Source: Prevotella amnii DSM 23384 = JCM 14753 (GTDB taxonomy: Bacteria; Bacteroidota; Bacteroidia; Bacteroidales; Bacteroidaceae). Taken from it: a stretch of 64,000 bases of DNA. Under the pieces are notes generated by a model. It was not told the DNA's origin and made no database searches. It saw nothing but the letters and a program-made list of their open reading frames with translations. A program made the position numbers and the translations under genes. Location of the stretch: positions 62,001 to 126,000 of the forward strand of contig NZ_KB905265.1 in assembly GCF_000378745.1 (NCBI RefSeq), written 5' to 3'. Position 1 is the first letter of the stretch, and every line of letters starts with the position of its first letter. This document shows, piece after piece, positions 18,568-26,780 of this stretch.

Positions 18568-19809
18568 ATGAAAATCAAGATGTTATTGTCAGCCATTGCA
18601 CTTTCCGTACTGGCTGCATCGTGTGGTAGCGACGACAACGTTACGCCTCAATCCAAGAAAAATACTGGTGCCAATGCTTTCCAAGGCATTGTTTTTGCAA
18701 CAGGAGTTACCAACCCCGAAGGCAACAACGGCAGCGTGTACATGCAAGCACTTGCCGACATGACACCCGGGAAGTACAACAACAAAAACGCCACACCCAC
18801 AGGATTTGGTTCAACACCCATCATCACACCAAGTGGTAATCTATATTCCTTCCCCGATTATATGGGGAACTCCAAGGCAGAGATTACCCGATACAACATT
18901 GACGCGCAAGGCAACTTTATACAAAAAGGCACATTGTCCATCCCTGCAGGAGCTGCTGCCAGCAATGTGGTAGAACTGAATGAAGAAAAGGCTTACGTTA
19001 GTTTTCAAGGTTTGGGAAAAATCATGGTATTTAATCCGCAAACCATGAAAAAACTGACAGAGATAGACCTTAACCCTTTAGCACACAAAGACACCAAGGT
19101 AGCCCCAGCTGCCATGATTATCCGAGACGGCATGCTGTTTGTTGGGCTTAATCAGTTTAATGCACAGTGGATGCCAACCTCCAACACCATAGAGCTTGCC
19201 ATGATTGACACAAAGACAGACCAAGTAAAAAAGCACATTACCAACACATCTTTAGGCATGAGTTTTGCAACACGCCCCATAGACGCCAATTCTATCTTCA
19301 TGGATGAGAACAAAGACATATACTTCAACTGCATTGGAGCATTTGGCTTTATGCCTCAACTTCCTGGAGGCATTGCCCGCATTAAGAACGGAAGCGAAGA
19401 GATAGACCCCACATACTGCATTCGGTTCGACCAAACAGAAGTAAAGGGCTTATCGGCTAAAAAGGGTGAATTTGCTGCAACCACATTTTACGGAGGTAAA
19501 GGCAAACTATACGCTTATCTAAACGCTTATGGCTTAGATCCTAACGCCATGAGCAATCCGTATCTATCAATGACCAACGTACCCGTGGAGATAGATTTAT
19601 ACCAAAAAAGTATTACCAAGATAGAGGGAATGGAGGTTGGTAACCCTCAAGGAACAGCCATTGGTAAACACAAAAATTTAATTGTTTTTGGGAGTGCCAA
19701 CAAAAAAGCAAATGGCTTTTATACCTACAATCCGGAAACAAAGGAAGTAAAAGGACCTGTATTGGAAGTAATGGGTAATCCGAGCTTCTTTTACAGTTTT
19801 GCTAAATAA
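18568..19809 (+). CDS. Surface lipoprotein, DUF4374/XusB-like beta-propeller
   Basis: 413 residues with a lipoprotein signal: lipobox LAASC at about 15-19, then GSDDN, an acidic stretch resembling the Bacteroidetes surface-export signal. The body has repeating blade-like segments (GSVYMQALADM, GNLYSFPDYMGN, EKAYVSFQGLGKIMVFNP, GMLFVGLNQFN, GKLYAYLN), which suggests a beta-propeller. Immediate pairing with a TonB receptor mirrors XusA-XusB of Bacteroides thetaiotaomicron, where XusB binds ferric enterobactin on the cell surface. I assign the family from layout and fold impression, not from an alignment. It shares the G+C-richer composition of the island. Confidence 0.7.
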   Translation: MKIKMLLSAIALSVLAASCGSDDNVTPQSKKNTGANAFQGIVFATGVTNPEGNNGSVYMQALADMTPGKYNNKNATPTGFGSTPIITPSGNLYSFPDYMGNSKAEITRYNIDAQGNFIQKGTLSIPAGAAASNVVELNEEKAYVSFQGLGKIMVFNPQTMKKLTEIDLNPLAHKDTKVAPAAMIIRDGMLFVGLNQFNAQWMPTSNTIELAMIDTKTDQVKKHITNTSLGMSFATRPIDANSIFMDENKDIYFNCIGAFGFMPQLPGGIARIKNGSEEIDPTYCIRFDQTEVKGLSAKKGEFAATTFYGGKGKLYAYLNAYGLDPNAMSNPYLSMTNVPVEIDLYQKSITKIEGMEVGNPQGTAIGKHKNLIVFGSANKKANGFYTYNPETKEVKGPVLEVMGNPSFFYSFAK

Positions 19810-19823
19810 AGGAAAATAGAAGA

Positions 19824-19873
19824 TTGAGTCTGTTCGTTGCTTCTGCTTCAGAATTCCAAAAGAACAGACTCAA
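19824..19873. promoter_or_regulatory. 12-bp perfect inverted repeat between lipoprotein and tetR
   Basis: ttgagtctgttc at 19824-19835 is perfectly complementary to gaacagactcaa at 19862-19873, with a smaller ttctg/cagaa hairpin in the loop (19841-19853). It fills the gap between the lipoprotein stop and the tetR ATG at 19903. It could be a TetR operator or a hairpin that reduces read-through into tetR; a short T-run (19876-19880) follows the right arm. Confidence 0.6.
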
Positions 19874-19902
19874 ACTTTTTCGCAGTACAAAATACGCTCA
19901 AC

Positions 19903-20547
19903 ATGCAAACACAAAAAGACGAAATCAAAGAACGAATCATCGCTGTTGCCCGACAAGAGTTTATTGCGAATGGAGTGAAAAACACATCTATGCAACGCAT
20001 TGCATCACTTTCGGGCATTGCGGTTGGCAACATATATCATTATTTCAAGAGCAAAGACCATTTATTTAGGTGTGTCATACATCCCTTGTTCAAAGCCTTT
20101 GAAGCCTATCGGCAAAATGCCAACCAGGCATCATACGCCACATTAGACGTTTTCAGATACGACTCATATTTGGAAGGCATGAAAGAATTGGTCGCATCGT
20201 TAGTTGTTCCCTATCGTAATGAATTAAAACTTTTGCTGAACGAGGCTGCCAACACCTCACTTCATCATGCCGTTGACAAGATGATAGAACAACAAAGTAT
20301 TGACGGAATGAACTACATCAAACGAATGAAGCAGCAATATCCGTGCATTAACGACCAAATATCACCTCATTTTCTCCGTGTGCTTTGCAATTTATGGAAA
20401 GAAGTAATTAAAGAAATTGTAATGCACGACAATCTGACGCCCAAAGAACAAGAAAGCCTTATCCTCGATTACGTTAAATTTGACGTGGGTGGCTGGAAAT
20501 ACATGCTGAACATTCAGGACACATTGGACTTAGAAAGCGGAGACTAA
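19903..20547 (+). CDS. TetR/AcrR-family transcriptional regulator
   Basis: 214 residues from the ATG at 19903, where the usual short N-terminus MQTQKDEIKERIIAVARQEF begins; the frame is open 22 codons further upstream but unmatched. The helix-turn-helix is clear: NTSMQRIASLSGIAVGNIYH followed by YFKSKDHLF (residues about 28-57). The C-terminal part is the variable ligand-binding domain. It is the last gene of the TonB-lipoprotein unit and a likely repressor of it, with the nearby inverted repeats as candidate operators. Composition is like the two preceding genes. The ligand is unknown. Confidence 0.88.
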   Translation: MQTQKDEIKERIIAVARQEFIANGVKNTSMQRIASLSGIAVGNIYHYFKSKDHLFRCVIHPLFKAFEAYRQNANQASYATLDVFRYDSYLEGMKELVASLVVPYRNELKLLLNEAANTSLHHAVDKMIEQQSIDGMNYIKRMKQQYPCINDQISPHFLRVLCNLWKEVIKEIVMHDNLTPKEQESLILDYVKFDVGGWKYMLNIQDTLDLESGD

Positions 20548-20625
20548 ATAACAAAGGTTCCAATATCTGTCACTCTTGAGAAATAAAAAAGAGAGACAAC
20601 TGTAGATTCCTTGTGGGGATACTAA

Positions 20626-20961
20626 CATTTTGTTACTTTTGTAGACAGGTGGGAAAAGAAGTATCCAACCCTCAAGAAATACAAGGCAGAAAGAAATACG
20701 GCATACTTCACATATATGGACTTCCCAAAAGAAGTGCAAAGGTGTATATACACGACTAACAGGATTGAAAGACTCAACAGAAAGTATAAAAGGACTATCA
20801 ATATGAGAACATCCATGACATCAGCACAAGCTGTTATATTTCTCTTGGGATCAATGGCAATGGAAGAAACAAAAAATGCTTACAAAAAGAAAATATACCA
20901 GTTTAAAAGTTGGAAGAATATAAACGAAAATGGAAATACAAAGGATAAAAGAGAAGAATAG
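20626..20961 (+). pseudogene. C-terminal remnant of IS256-family (mutator) transposase
   Basis: An open stretch from about 20626 to the stop at 20961 encodes DRWEKKYPTLKKYKAE, then CIYTTNRIERLNRKYKRT and the C-terminal tail. This is the end of an IS256-type DDE transposase, including the conserved IYTTN-IE-LNR segment. Full enzymes are about 380-400 residues; only about 110 remain. An in-frame stop (20623) and no recognisable transposase upstream show the N-terminus is gone. The gene is therefore inactive. Confidence 0.85.
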
Positions 20962-20986
20962 CTTACACACTTTTAAGGACAGTATC
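20962..20986 (+). mobile_element. Probable right terminal repeat of the IS256-type element
   Basis: Immediately after the transposase stop the sequence cttacacacttttaaggaca begins, similar in style to IS256-family ends (ttacaca...ttttggaca). I find no matching inverted copy on the left between 20548 and 20640, so the left end has been lost. The assignment rests on pattern resemblance only. Confidence 0.45.
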
Positions 20987-21030
20987 AAATAAAGGCTCAT
21001 ACCTGTATAATGAGATATGAGCCTTTATTT
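20987..21030. terminator. Bidirectional terminator between the IS remnant and cydB
   Basis: A perfect 15-bp stem: aaataaaggctcata (20987-21001) with tatgagcctttattt (21016-21030), 14-base loop. T-rich flanks on both strands make it suitable to end the minus-strand cyd operon 18 bases after cydB and also plus-strand transcripts from the island. Confidence 0.88.
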
Positions 21031-21047
21031 TATATAATTATTTTAAC

Positions 21048-22190
21048 TTAATAAGATTCTTCTTTACCGGTAACGTCTTTTTTAGATATACCACCTATAT
21101 CTATCTTACGCCATGCATAAACAATATATGCAAGAACAAATGGTACTAAGAAACTTACAAAGAACATTGTCTTTAGTGTAAACTCGCTCGAAGAGCTATT
21201 CTTAAGAGTTAACGAGCTTTGTAGATCTGCCGTAGAAGGATAATAAGCTGTATTATTCCAACCTGCAATAAGCAAAAGCACAAGAACTACAAGGACCACA
21301 CCAATACCTGCAGGCCAAATACCACGCACATAGTCTGCCTTTAATATAGTTTTTATAACTCCAAAGAGCAATAAAACAACACCTACCAACAACAGGCAGA
21401 GCAATGGCCACATAGTAATAAGATTATTAAAATACTTCATCGACTCCATTACTATAACTCCAGAATCGTTTACAGCATAACCTTCACCTATCAATGTCTT
21501 TAACAAGAAAGGTAAAAAGAACAAAAGGAAAAGTACTGTATTTATTAAAAGATGCTTCTTTACTCTACCACGAATAGCCTCATCGTGCACATTATTATTA
21601 ATATATAATGTACCCAATATACGAGCTAAGAACACTACAGCAATACCAAAGATTACAACCCAAGGATTGAGCAACACATCAAGACCACGCGAGCCATTAG
21701 CCCAACGAGAAATAACAGGATGCAGCCCACTTGTTAAATTAACCTTCTCTACAATAAAGTTAGACCCTGTAAAGAAAGTTGCCACTGCGCCACCTAACAA
21801 CAAAGGCCCTAATATTCCATTAATAATCAAACATACCTGAAAAGTCTTTACGCCTAACAAGTTGCCAGCCTTATTCTGATATTCATAGCTCACAGCCTGA
21901 ATAATAAAAGAGAACAATATAGCAACCCATACCCAATAAGCACTACCAAAACTGGTACTATAAAACAAAGGGAAAGATGCAAAAAATGCGCCACCAAAGG
22001 TAACAAGCGTGGTAAAGGTAAACTCCCATTTACGCCCAGTAGAATTGATAACTAACCTACGTTCAACATCATCTTTTCCTAACTGGAAAATCATGGAATT
22101 TGCACCTTGTACAAACATCAAAAAAACTAATAGCGATCCTAATAAAGCGATGATGAACCACCAATAATGTTGTAAAAAATCGTATGTCAT
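21048..22190 (-). CDS. cydB: Cytochrome bd oxidase subunit II
   Basis: 380-residue inner-membrane subunit of cytochrome bd quinol oxidase, which reduces oxygen with high affinity. It has about eight or nine hydrophobic helices, N-terminal MTYDFLQHYWWFIIALLGSLL, and the SAYWVWVAILFSFIIQAVSYEY segment typical of the family. Its ATG overlaps the cydA stop by four bases (ATGA), so translation is coupled. In a heme-scavenging anaerobe this enzyme supports tolerance of nanomolar oxygen. Confidence 0.95.
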   Translation of the reverse strand: MTYDFLQHYWWFIIALLGSLLVFLMFVQGANSMIFQLGKDDVERRLVINSTGRKWEFTFTTLVTFGGAFFASFPLFYSTSFGSAYWVWVAILFSFIIQAVSYEYQNKAGNLLGVKTFQVCLIINGILGPLLLGGAVATFFTGSNFIVEKVNLTSGLHPVISRWANGSRGLDVLLNPWVVIFGIAVVFLARILGTLYINNNVHDEAIRGRVKKHLLINTVLFLLFFLPFLLKTLIGEGYAVNDSGVIVMESMKYFNNLITMWPLLCLLLVGVVLLLFGVIKTILKADYVRGIWPAGIGVVLVVLVLLLIAGWNNTAYYPSTADLQSSLTLKNSSSSEFTLKTMFFVSFLVPFVLAYIVYAWRKIDIGGISKKDVTGKEESY

Positions 22191-23716
22191 AGTTCTGGTC
22201 CTTTCTTTATTTGTTTACACATAATACTAACTTCTACCGCAAGCATTGTTGTAAACAATACTAAGAACAGGAAGAAGGTAAATGCTACGCCACCACTTGA
22301 GATATCACTTACAGATACCCATGTTGGCAACATGTCTTGAATAGTCCATGGCTGACGCCCCATCTCGGCAACAATCCAACCACTCTCACTTGCAATAAAA
22401 GCTAATGGTATAAGAGCTATACCTACATAGTGAAGCCACTTTGCTTTAGCAATATCTTTCTTATAAACGAAGAAAATAATAACTATAAAAGCAAGAACGA
22501 ACAATGAGCCTAAGCCTACCATTATACGGAAAGACCAGAATGTTATAGGAATATGAGGTACTGTCTGCTGAGCATTTTTGATATAACCATAACCAAAATA
22601 TTTCATATCACGCTCTAAAACTTTTCTATTAGCTTCCTTATTCTTACCAGCACGAAAATCTTTCAACGCCTTAATAGCATTACGTCCACGAGCCATCTTT
22701 TCAGCTAAAGAAGGTTGTTTTACGCCCTTATGATCAGTATAACCATTAATAATATCATGCACTCCGGGTACAAAACCATTAGCATCATGAGTAGCTAATA
22801 ACGATAACATATTAGGTATCTTTATGCCCTTAGCCTCTTTTGGCGAAGCCTCTATATTAGGCTGCTCTGTAACACCTGCTATCGCTGTTAAGCCTTGTGC
22901 ATTACCACCTGTATAAAGAGCCTCCATGGCAGCAAGTTTCATTGGCTGAGTCTGAGCCACCATATAAGCAGAATTATCACCAGTGAAAGCCGCTAATAAA
23001 GACGACACTAACCCTACTATAGCTCCTATCTTTATACTTTGTCGAGCCAACTCTGTATGCTTATTACGCAAAAGATACCAACAACCCACACCTACAGTAA
23101 AAGCTGCACCTAACAGCCATGACGAAGTTACGGTGTGAGTAAACTTATCTATTGCAAAAGGGCTTAAAGCTACATCGGCAAATGATGTCATCTCATTACG
23201 CATTGTCTCTGGGTTAAAAGAACAACCTACAGGATCTTGCATCCAAGAGTTTGCTACTAATATCCACCATGCTGAAATAGTAGCTCCTAAGCCTGTAAGC
23301 CACGTAGATGCTAAATGAAAGCCTTTTGACACCTTATTCCAACCAAAAAACATAACTGCAACGAAAGTAGATTCCATAAAGAAAGCAAGAATACCTTCCA
23401 CTGCAAGTGGAGCTCCAAAAATATCTCCAACAAACCATGAGTAATTACTCCAGTTTGTACCAAACTCGAACTCCAAGATAATACCTGTTGCTATACCTAT
23501 AGCAAAGTTAATACCAAAGATACGTTGCCAAAACTTTGAAGCAGTACGCCAAAAATCTTTACCTGTGCGATAATAGCACGTTTCCATAATACCCATTATA
23601 ACCGCCAAACCTAAGGTTAAGGGTACAAATAACCAGTGATACATTGAGGTGAGTGCGAATTGTGCACGCGACCAGTCGATTGTACCTTGGTCGATTGCTA
23701 AAAGCAAATGTTCCAT
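22187..23716 (-). CDS. cydA: Cytochrome bd oxidase subunit I
   Basis: 509-residue heme-bearing subunit of cytochrome bd. Visible ligands and signatures: the N-terminal His in FALTSMYHWLFVPLTLGL (heme b595/d side), His in DKFTHTVTSSW and Met in FWSFRIMVGLG (heme b558), and the quinol-site motif GRQPWTIQ near residue 450. A sizeable insert between about 255 and 380 forms the periplasmic Q-loop. It is followed by cydB with a four-base overlap and preceded by the DUF4492 gene 102 bases upstream. Confidence 0.97.
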   Translation of the reverse strand: MEHLLLAIDQGTIDWSRAQFALTSMYHWLFVPLTLGLAVIMGIMETCYYRTGKDFWRTASKFWQRIFGINFAIGIATGIILEFEFGTNWSNYSWFVGDIFGAPLAVEGILAFFMESTFVAVMFFGWNKVSKGFHLASTWLTGLGATISAWWILVANSWMQDPVGCSFNPETMRNEMTSFADVALSPFAIDKFTHTVTSSWLLGAAFTVGVGCWYLLRNKHTELARQSIKIGAIVGLVSSLLAAFTGDNSAYMVAQTQPMKLAAMEALYTGGNAQGLTAIAGVTEQPNIEASPKEAKGIKIPNMLSLLATHDANGFVPGVHDIINGYTDHKGVKQPSLAEKMARGRNAIKALKDFRAGKNKEANRKVLERDMKYFGYGYIKNAQQTVPHIPITFWSFRIMVGLGSLFVLAFIVIIFFVYKKDIAKAKWLHYVGIALIPLAFIASESGWIVAEMGRQPWTIQDMLPTWVSVSDISSGGVAFTFFLFLVLFTTMLAVEVSIMCKQIKKGPEL

Positions 23717-23818
23717 ACTTTTTTATAATTAAATTTATATTTTATGTTACTATTATTTCGGTTAATATTCTATATTATACAAAAAATCTTGTTCGCAATA
23801 AGGCTAAACACACTTCAC

Positions 23819-24037
23819 CTACTGCCTTTTTATCAATTCTTTTCCTACAAAATTGGCCTCTTGCCCTTTGACTGTTTTTTCTTTAAGAAAGTTAGGAAAG
23901 AAAAAGACTCGAAGAATTGCAAACATAATAAAAAGCTTAATTATTATGATCAACCACAAGGTTTTACCTATCGTCATGTGTCGAAAGCCATCATAGTATA
24001 AATCGAAAGCACGATACCAAAAACTACATTTCTTCAT
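23819..24037 (-). CDS. DUF4492 family small membrane protein, cytochrome bd-associated
   Basis: 72 residues with one hydrophobic helix (KTLWLIIIIKLFIMFAILRV) and the family-like DGFRHMTIGKTLW before it. DUF4492 proteins are short and are repeatedly found directly upstream of cydA in Bacteroidetes and some Campylobacterota, which I recall from the family rather than from a search. By position and size it may be an accessory subunit like CydX, but that is inference. Position as first gene before cydA, same strand, supports a cyd operon. Confidence 0.8.
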   Translation of the reverse strand: MKKCSFWYRAFDLYYDGFRHMTIGKTLWLIIIIKLFIMFAILRVFFFPNFLKEKTVKGQEANFVGKELIKRQ

Positions 24038-24080
24038 AAATAAAAATCTTCTTCTTTTGTGTTTTATTCTATTTCTTTGG

Positions 24081-24107
24081 CAAAAATAAGTATTTTTTTC
24101 TGCACAA
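24081..24107 (-). promoter_or_regulatory. Possible promoter of the DUF4492-cydAB operon
   Basis: On the minus strand TATTTTTG (24081-24088) matches the -7 consensus and lies 43 bases before the DUF4492 ATG. A TTG at 24105-24107 is 16 bases upstream, shorter than the usual 19-21, so the call is tentative. Confidence 0.4.
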
Positions 24108-24170
24108 TGGTCTATTCTTCTATAAAATTATATACATTAACGCAAAAAAACGTATGAACCCTATTTTCAC

Positions 24171-24202
24171 TTTGAACTAAGAGAAAAAAATTGCTACCTT
24201 TG
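24171..24202 (+). promoter_or_regulatory. Promoter of the TolC-HlyD-ABC2 operon
   Basis: TTTG at 24171-24174 and TACCTTTG at 24195-24202 are spaced by 20 bases, a strong -33/-7 match. The ATG of the tolC-like gene follows 26 bases after the box. It diverges from the cyd promoter in the same gap. Confidence 0.72.
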
Positions 24203-24228
24203 CTTATTATTAGAAAAATCAGATTTAA

Positions 24229-25725
24229 ATGAGAAAGTTATTGCTATTTTTAATATTAGGCTCACTCTCCTTAAGGGCATCAGCACAGGATACTATTTCT
24301 ATAGAAAAGTGTCATGAGTTAGCTATACAAAATAACAGACAGTTGCAAATATCAAAACTTACAAAAGAAGTAGCAGAAAACACTTATAAAGTAGCAAAGA
24401 CAAAATATCTTCCACGAGTAAACGGTTTGGCAAGTTATGAACATTTTTCTAAAGAAATTTCATTATTAAACAATGAACAAAAAAACATCTTGTCTAATCT
24501 TGGAACAAACTCAATAGGGCATTTAGGGTCGGCTATTGAAAATAACCTCACCTCTCTTACAAAACAAGGTATCATTTCAAGTAATACCGCATCACACCTA
24601 AAGCAAGTACTCAGCGGTGTAACCACTCCACTTTCACAAGTGGGTGATAACATAGGAAACCAAATAAAAGAAGCTTTCAGGACAGATACAAGAAATATTT
24701 ATAATGCTGGGATTATTTTTTCACAACCTATTTATATGGGGGGTGCTATTAAAGCCGCTAATGATATGGCTATTATTGGTAAATCGGTAGCCTCCAACAC
24801 TATGGAACTTAAACGGCAGATGATCTTATATGCCGTAGATAATGCTTATTGGCTTGCTGTTTCATTAAAAAAGAAAGAAATGCTTGCTACTAAATACAAA
24901 GATTTAGCTAAAAAACTAAGTGATGATGTACAAAAAATGATAAAAGAAGGCGTAGCAACAAAGGCTGATGGATTAAAAGTAGCTGTAGTTGTTAACACTG
25001 CAGAATTGCAATTATCACAAATACAAAGCATAGAAGCAATAGCAAAGATGGCTCTATGTGAGCTTTGTGGCATAGCCTTAAATAGCGACTTAATATTAAA
25101 AGATGAACAAGCTCAGTCTATCGCTCCTCTTGATAATATAGAGGAAACAACCCCTTCCGCATCTGCGATATGTGCACAACGTCCTGAATTAAGACTACTT
25201 CAGAACACTATTGATTTAAGCAAACAAAACACAAAAATAATAAAATCGCTATATTTGCCGCACATTCTCTTAACAGGTGGCTACTCTGTGATGAATCCAA
25301 ATCTTTTTAATGGATTTCAAAACAAATTTACTGACTTATGGAATATAGGTATAGTAGTGCATGTTCCTATATGGAACTGGGGTGAGGGGAAATATAAAAT
25401 AAGAGCTACAAAAGCAGCAACCAGTATTGCTAACTTAGAGCTTCAAGATGCAATACAGAAAATAAATTTAGAGATAGAACAATATCAACTCCGTCTAAAG
25501 TGCGCAAAGAAACAACTTAATACCGCTAAAAAGAATTTACAAGCAGCAGAAGAAAACCTTAGATGTGCTAACATTGGCTTTAAAGAAGGAGTGATGACCG
25601 TTACAGAAGTAATGCTTGCTCAAACGGCATGGCAAACAGCAAAAACATCTATTATAGACTCTGAAATAGCAGTTAGATTAGCACAGACAGGACTGCAAAA
25701 GGCATTAGGAACTATTGACAATTAA
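24229..25725 (+). CDS. TolC family outer-membrane efflux protein
   Basis: 498 residues with signal peptide MRKLLLFLILGSLSLRASAQ. Two TolC-type repeats of long amphipathic helices are visible: about 25-60 and 185-260 in the first half, 310-360 and 400-490 in the second. Characteristic segments are DTISIEKCHELAIQNN, GIIFSQPIYMGGAIKAAND and GIVVHVPIWNWGEGKYK. It should form the trimeric outer-membrane tunnel for the HlyD-like adaptor and permeases encoded downstream. It is the first gene of a four-gene plus-strand operon; the exported substrate is unknown. Confidence 0.92.
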   Translation: MRKLLLFLILGSLSLRASAQDTISIEKCHELAIQNNRQLQISKLTKEVAENTYKVAKTKYLPRVNGLASYEHFSKEISLLNNEQKNILSNLGTNSIGHLGSAIENNLTSLTKQGIISSNTASHLKQVLSGVTTPLSQVGDNIGNQIKEAFRTDTRNIYNAGIIFSQPIYMGGAIKAANDMAIIGKSVASNTMELKRQMILYAVDNAYWLAVSLKKKEMLATKYKDLAKKLSDDVQKMIKEGVATKADGLKVAVVVNTAELQLSQIQSIEAIAKMALCELCGIALNSDLILKDEQAQSIAPLDNIEETTPSASAICAQRPELRLLQNTIDLSKQNTKIIKSLYLPHILLTGGYSVMNPNLFNGFQNKFTDLWNIGIVVHVPIWNWGEGKYKIRATKAATSIANLELQDAIQKINLEIEQYQLRLKCAKKQLNTAKKNLQAAEENLRCANIGFKEGVMTVTEVMLAQTAWQTAKTSIIDSEIAVRLAQTGLQKALGTIDN

Positions 25726-25792
25726 ACACACTGACTTCTGAAAAGTATATAATATTTTTTTTATCATCTCTCTACTTAAATATTAAAATAAA

Positions 25793-26776
25793 ATGAAAAA
25801 TAAATCACAAAAAAGTAATATTCTTTTAGCCGTTTTAGGCTTTATAGCTGTAGTAGTAGCTGCCGGACTAATAGGCTATTTTACCATGAGTAAACCTAAA
25901 GAGATTATTCAAGGAGAAGTGGAAGTAGAAGAATACCGCATTGCTTGCAAGCTCCCAGGTCGTATAACAAGTATTAAGGTAAAAGAGGGCGACTTTGTAC
26001 ATAAAGGTGATGTTTTAGCTGTTTTAGCTATCCCTGAAGCAAAAGCACAGGAAAAAGTAGTAGAAGCTACAGCCGATGCTACTTCTGCCTTAAGCGATTT
26101 AGCCTCAGCTCCTACTCGTAAAGAAGCTATAAATGCCGCCTTCCAAGTATATCAGCAAGCTATTGCAGCAAGAGATATTGCAGAAAAAACTTATGGTCGT
26201 ATGCAACGATTATATGAAGAAGGAGTGATGACTGCACAAAAAAAAGATGAAGCCTTAGCAGCTTTTCAAACTACAAAAGCAGGAGTAGAAGTAGCTAAAT
26301 CTAATTTAGAACTTCTAAAAAGTGGTGTACGAAAACAAGCTAAAGAAGCTGCCAAGAAACAAGCACAAGTAGCTAAATCGGCTGTAGGTGTTGTAAAATC
26401 TATATTAAAAGAAACTGTACAGCGTGCCACTAAAGATGGAGAGGTAGATGAAATCTATCCAAAAGAAGGAGAATTAGTTGGCTTTGGAAGTCCGATTATG
26501 AATATTTTGCTCACAGATGAGGTAAAAGGAGTCTTTAATGTTCGCGAAGATCAATTAAAAAGACTTAACAAAGGAAAGACCTTCAAAGTATTTGTTCCTG
26601 CACTGAATAAAGAAATAACAATGGTAGTAACTAATATTAAAGATGCTGGGTCGTATGCTGTTTGGAAAGCCACAAAGACTAATGGGCAATACGATTTAAG
26701 AACATTTCAAATAAAAGCAAAGCCTACACAGAACGTAAAAGGATTATTAAATGGTATGTCTTTAATTATAAAATAA
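25793..26776 (+). CDS. HlyD/EmrA-type membrane fusion protein
   Basis: 327 residues: a short cytoplasmic N-terminus, one transmembrane helix (about 8-31, NILLAVLGFIAVVVAAGLIGYF), then a biotinyl-lipoyl-like half-motif (GRITSIKVKEGDFVHKGDVL, about 58-77). Next are a coiled-coil hairpin (about 85-215, rich in Ala, Lys and Gln) and a beta-barrel domain ending GMSLIIK. It links the inner-membrane permeases to the TolC channel. It starts 67 bases after tolC and ends four bases before the next gene. Confidence 0.92.
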   Translation: MKNKSQKSNILLAVLGFIAVVVAAGLIGYFTMSKPKEIIQGEVEVEEYRIACKLPGRITSIKVKEGDFVHKGDVLAVLAIPEAKAQEKVVEATADATSALSDLASAPTRKEAINAAFQVYQQAIAARDIAEKTYGRMQRLYEEGVMTAQKKDEALAAFQTTKAGVEVAKSNLELLKSGVRKQAKEAAKKQAQVAKSAVGVVKSILKETVQRATKDGEVDEIYPKEGELVGFGSPIMNILLTDEVKGVFNVREDQLKRLNKGKTFKVFVPALNKEITMVVTNIKDAGSYAVWKATKTNGQYDLRTFQIKAKPTQNVKGLLNGMSLIIK

Positions 26777-26780
26777 AAGA

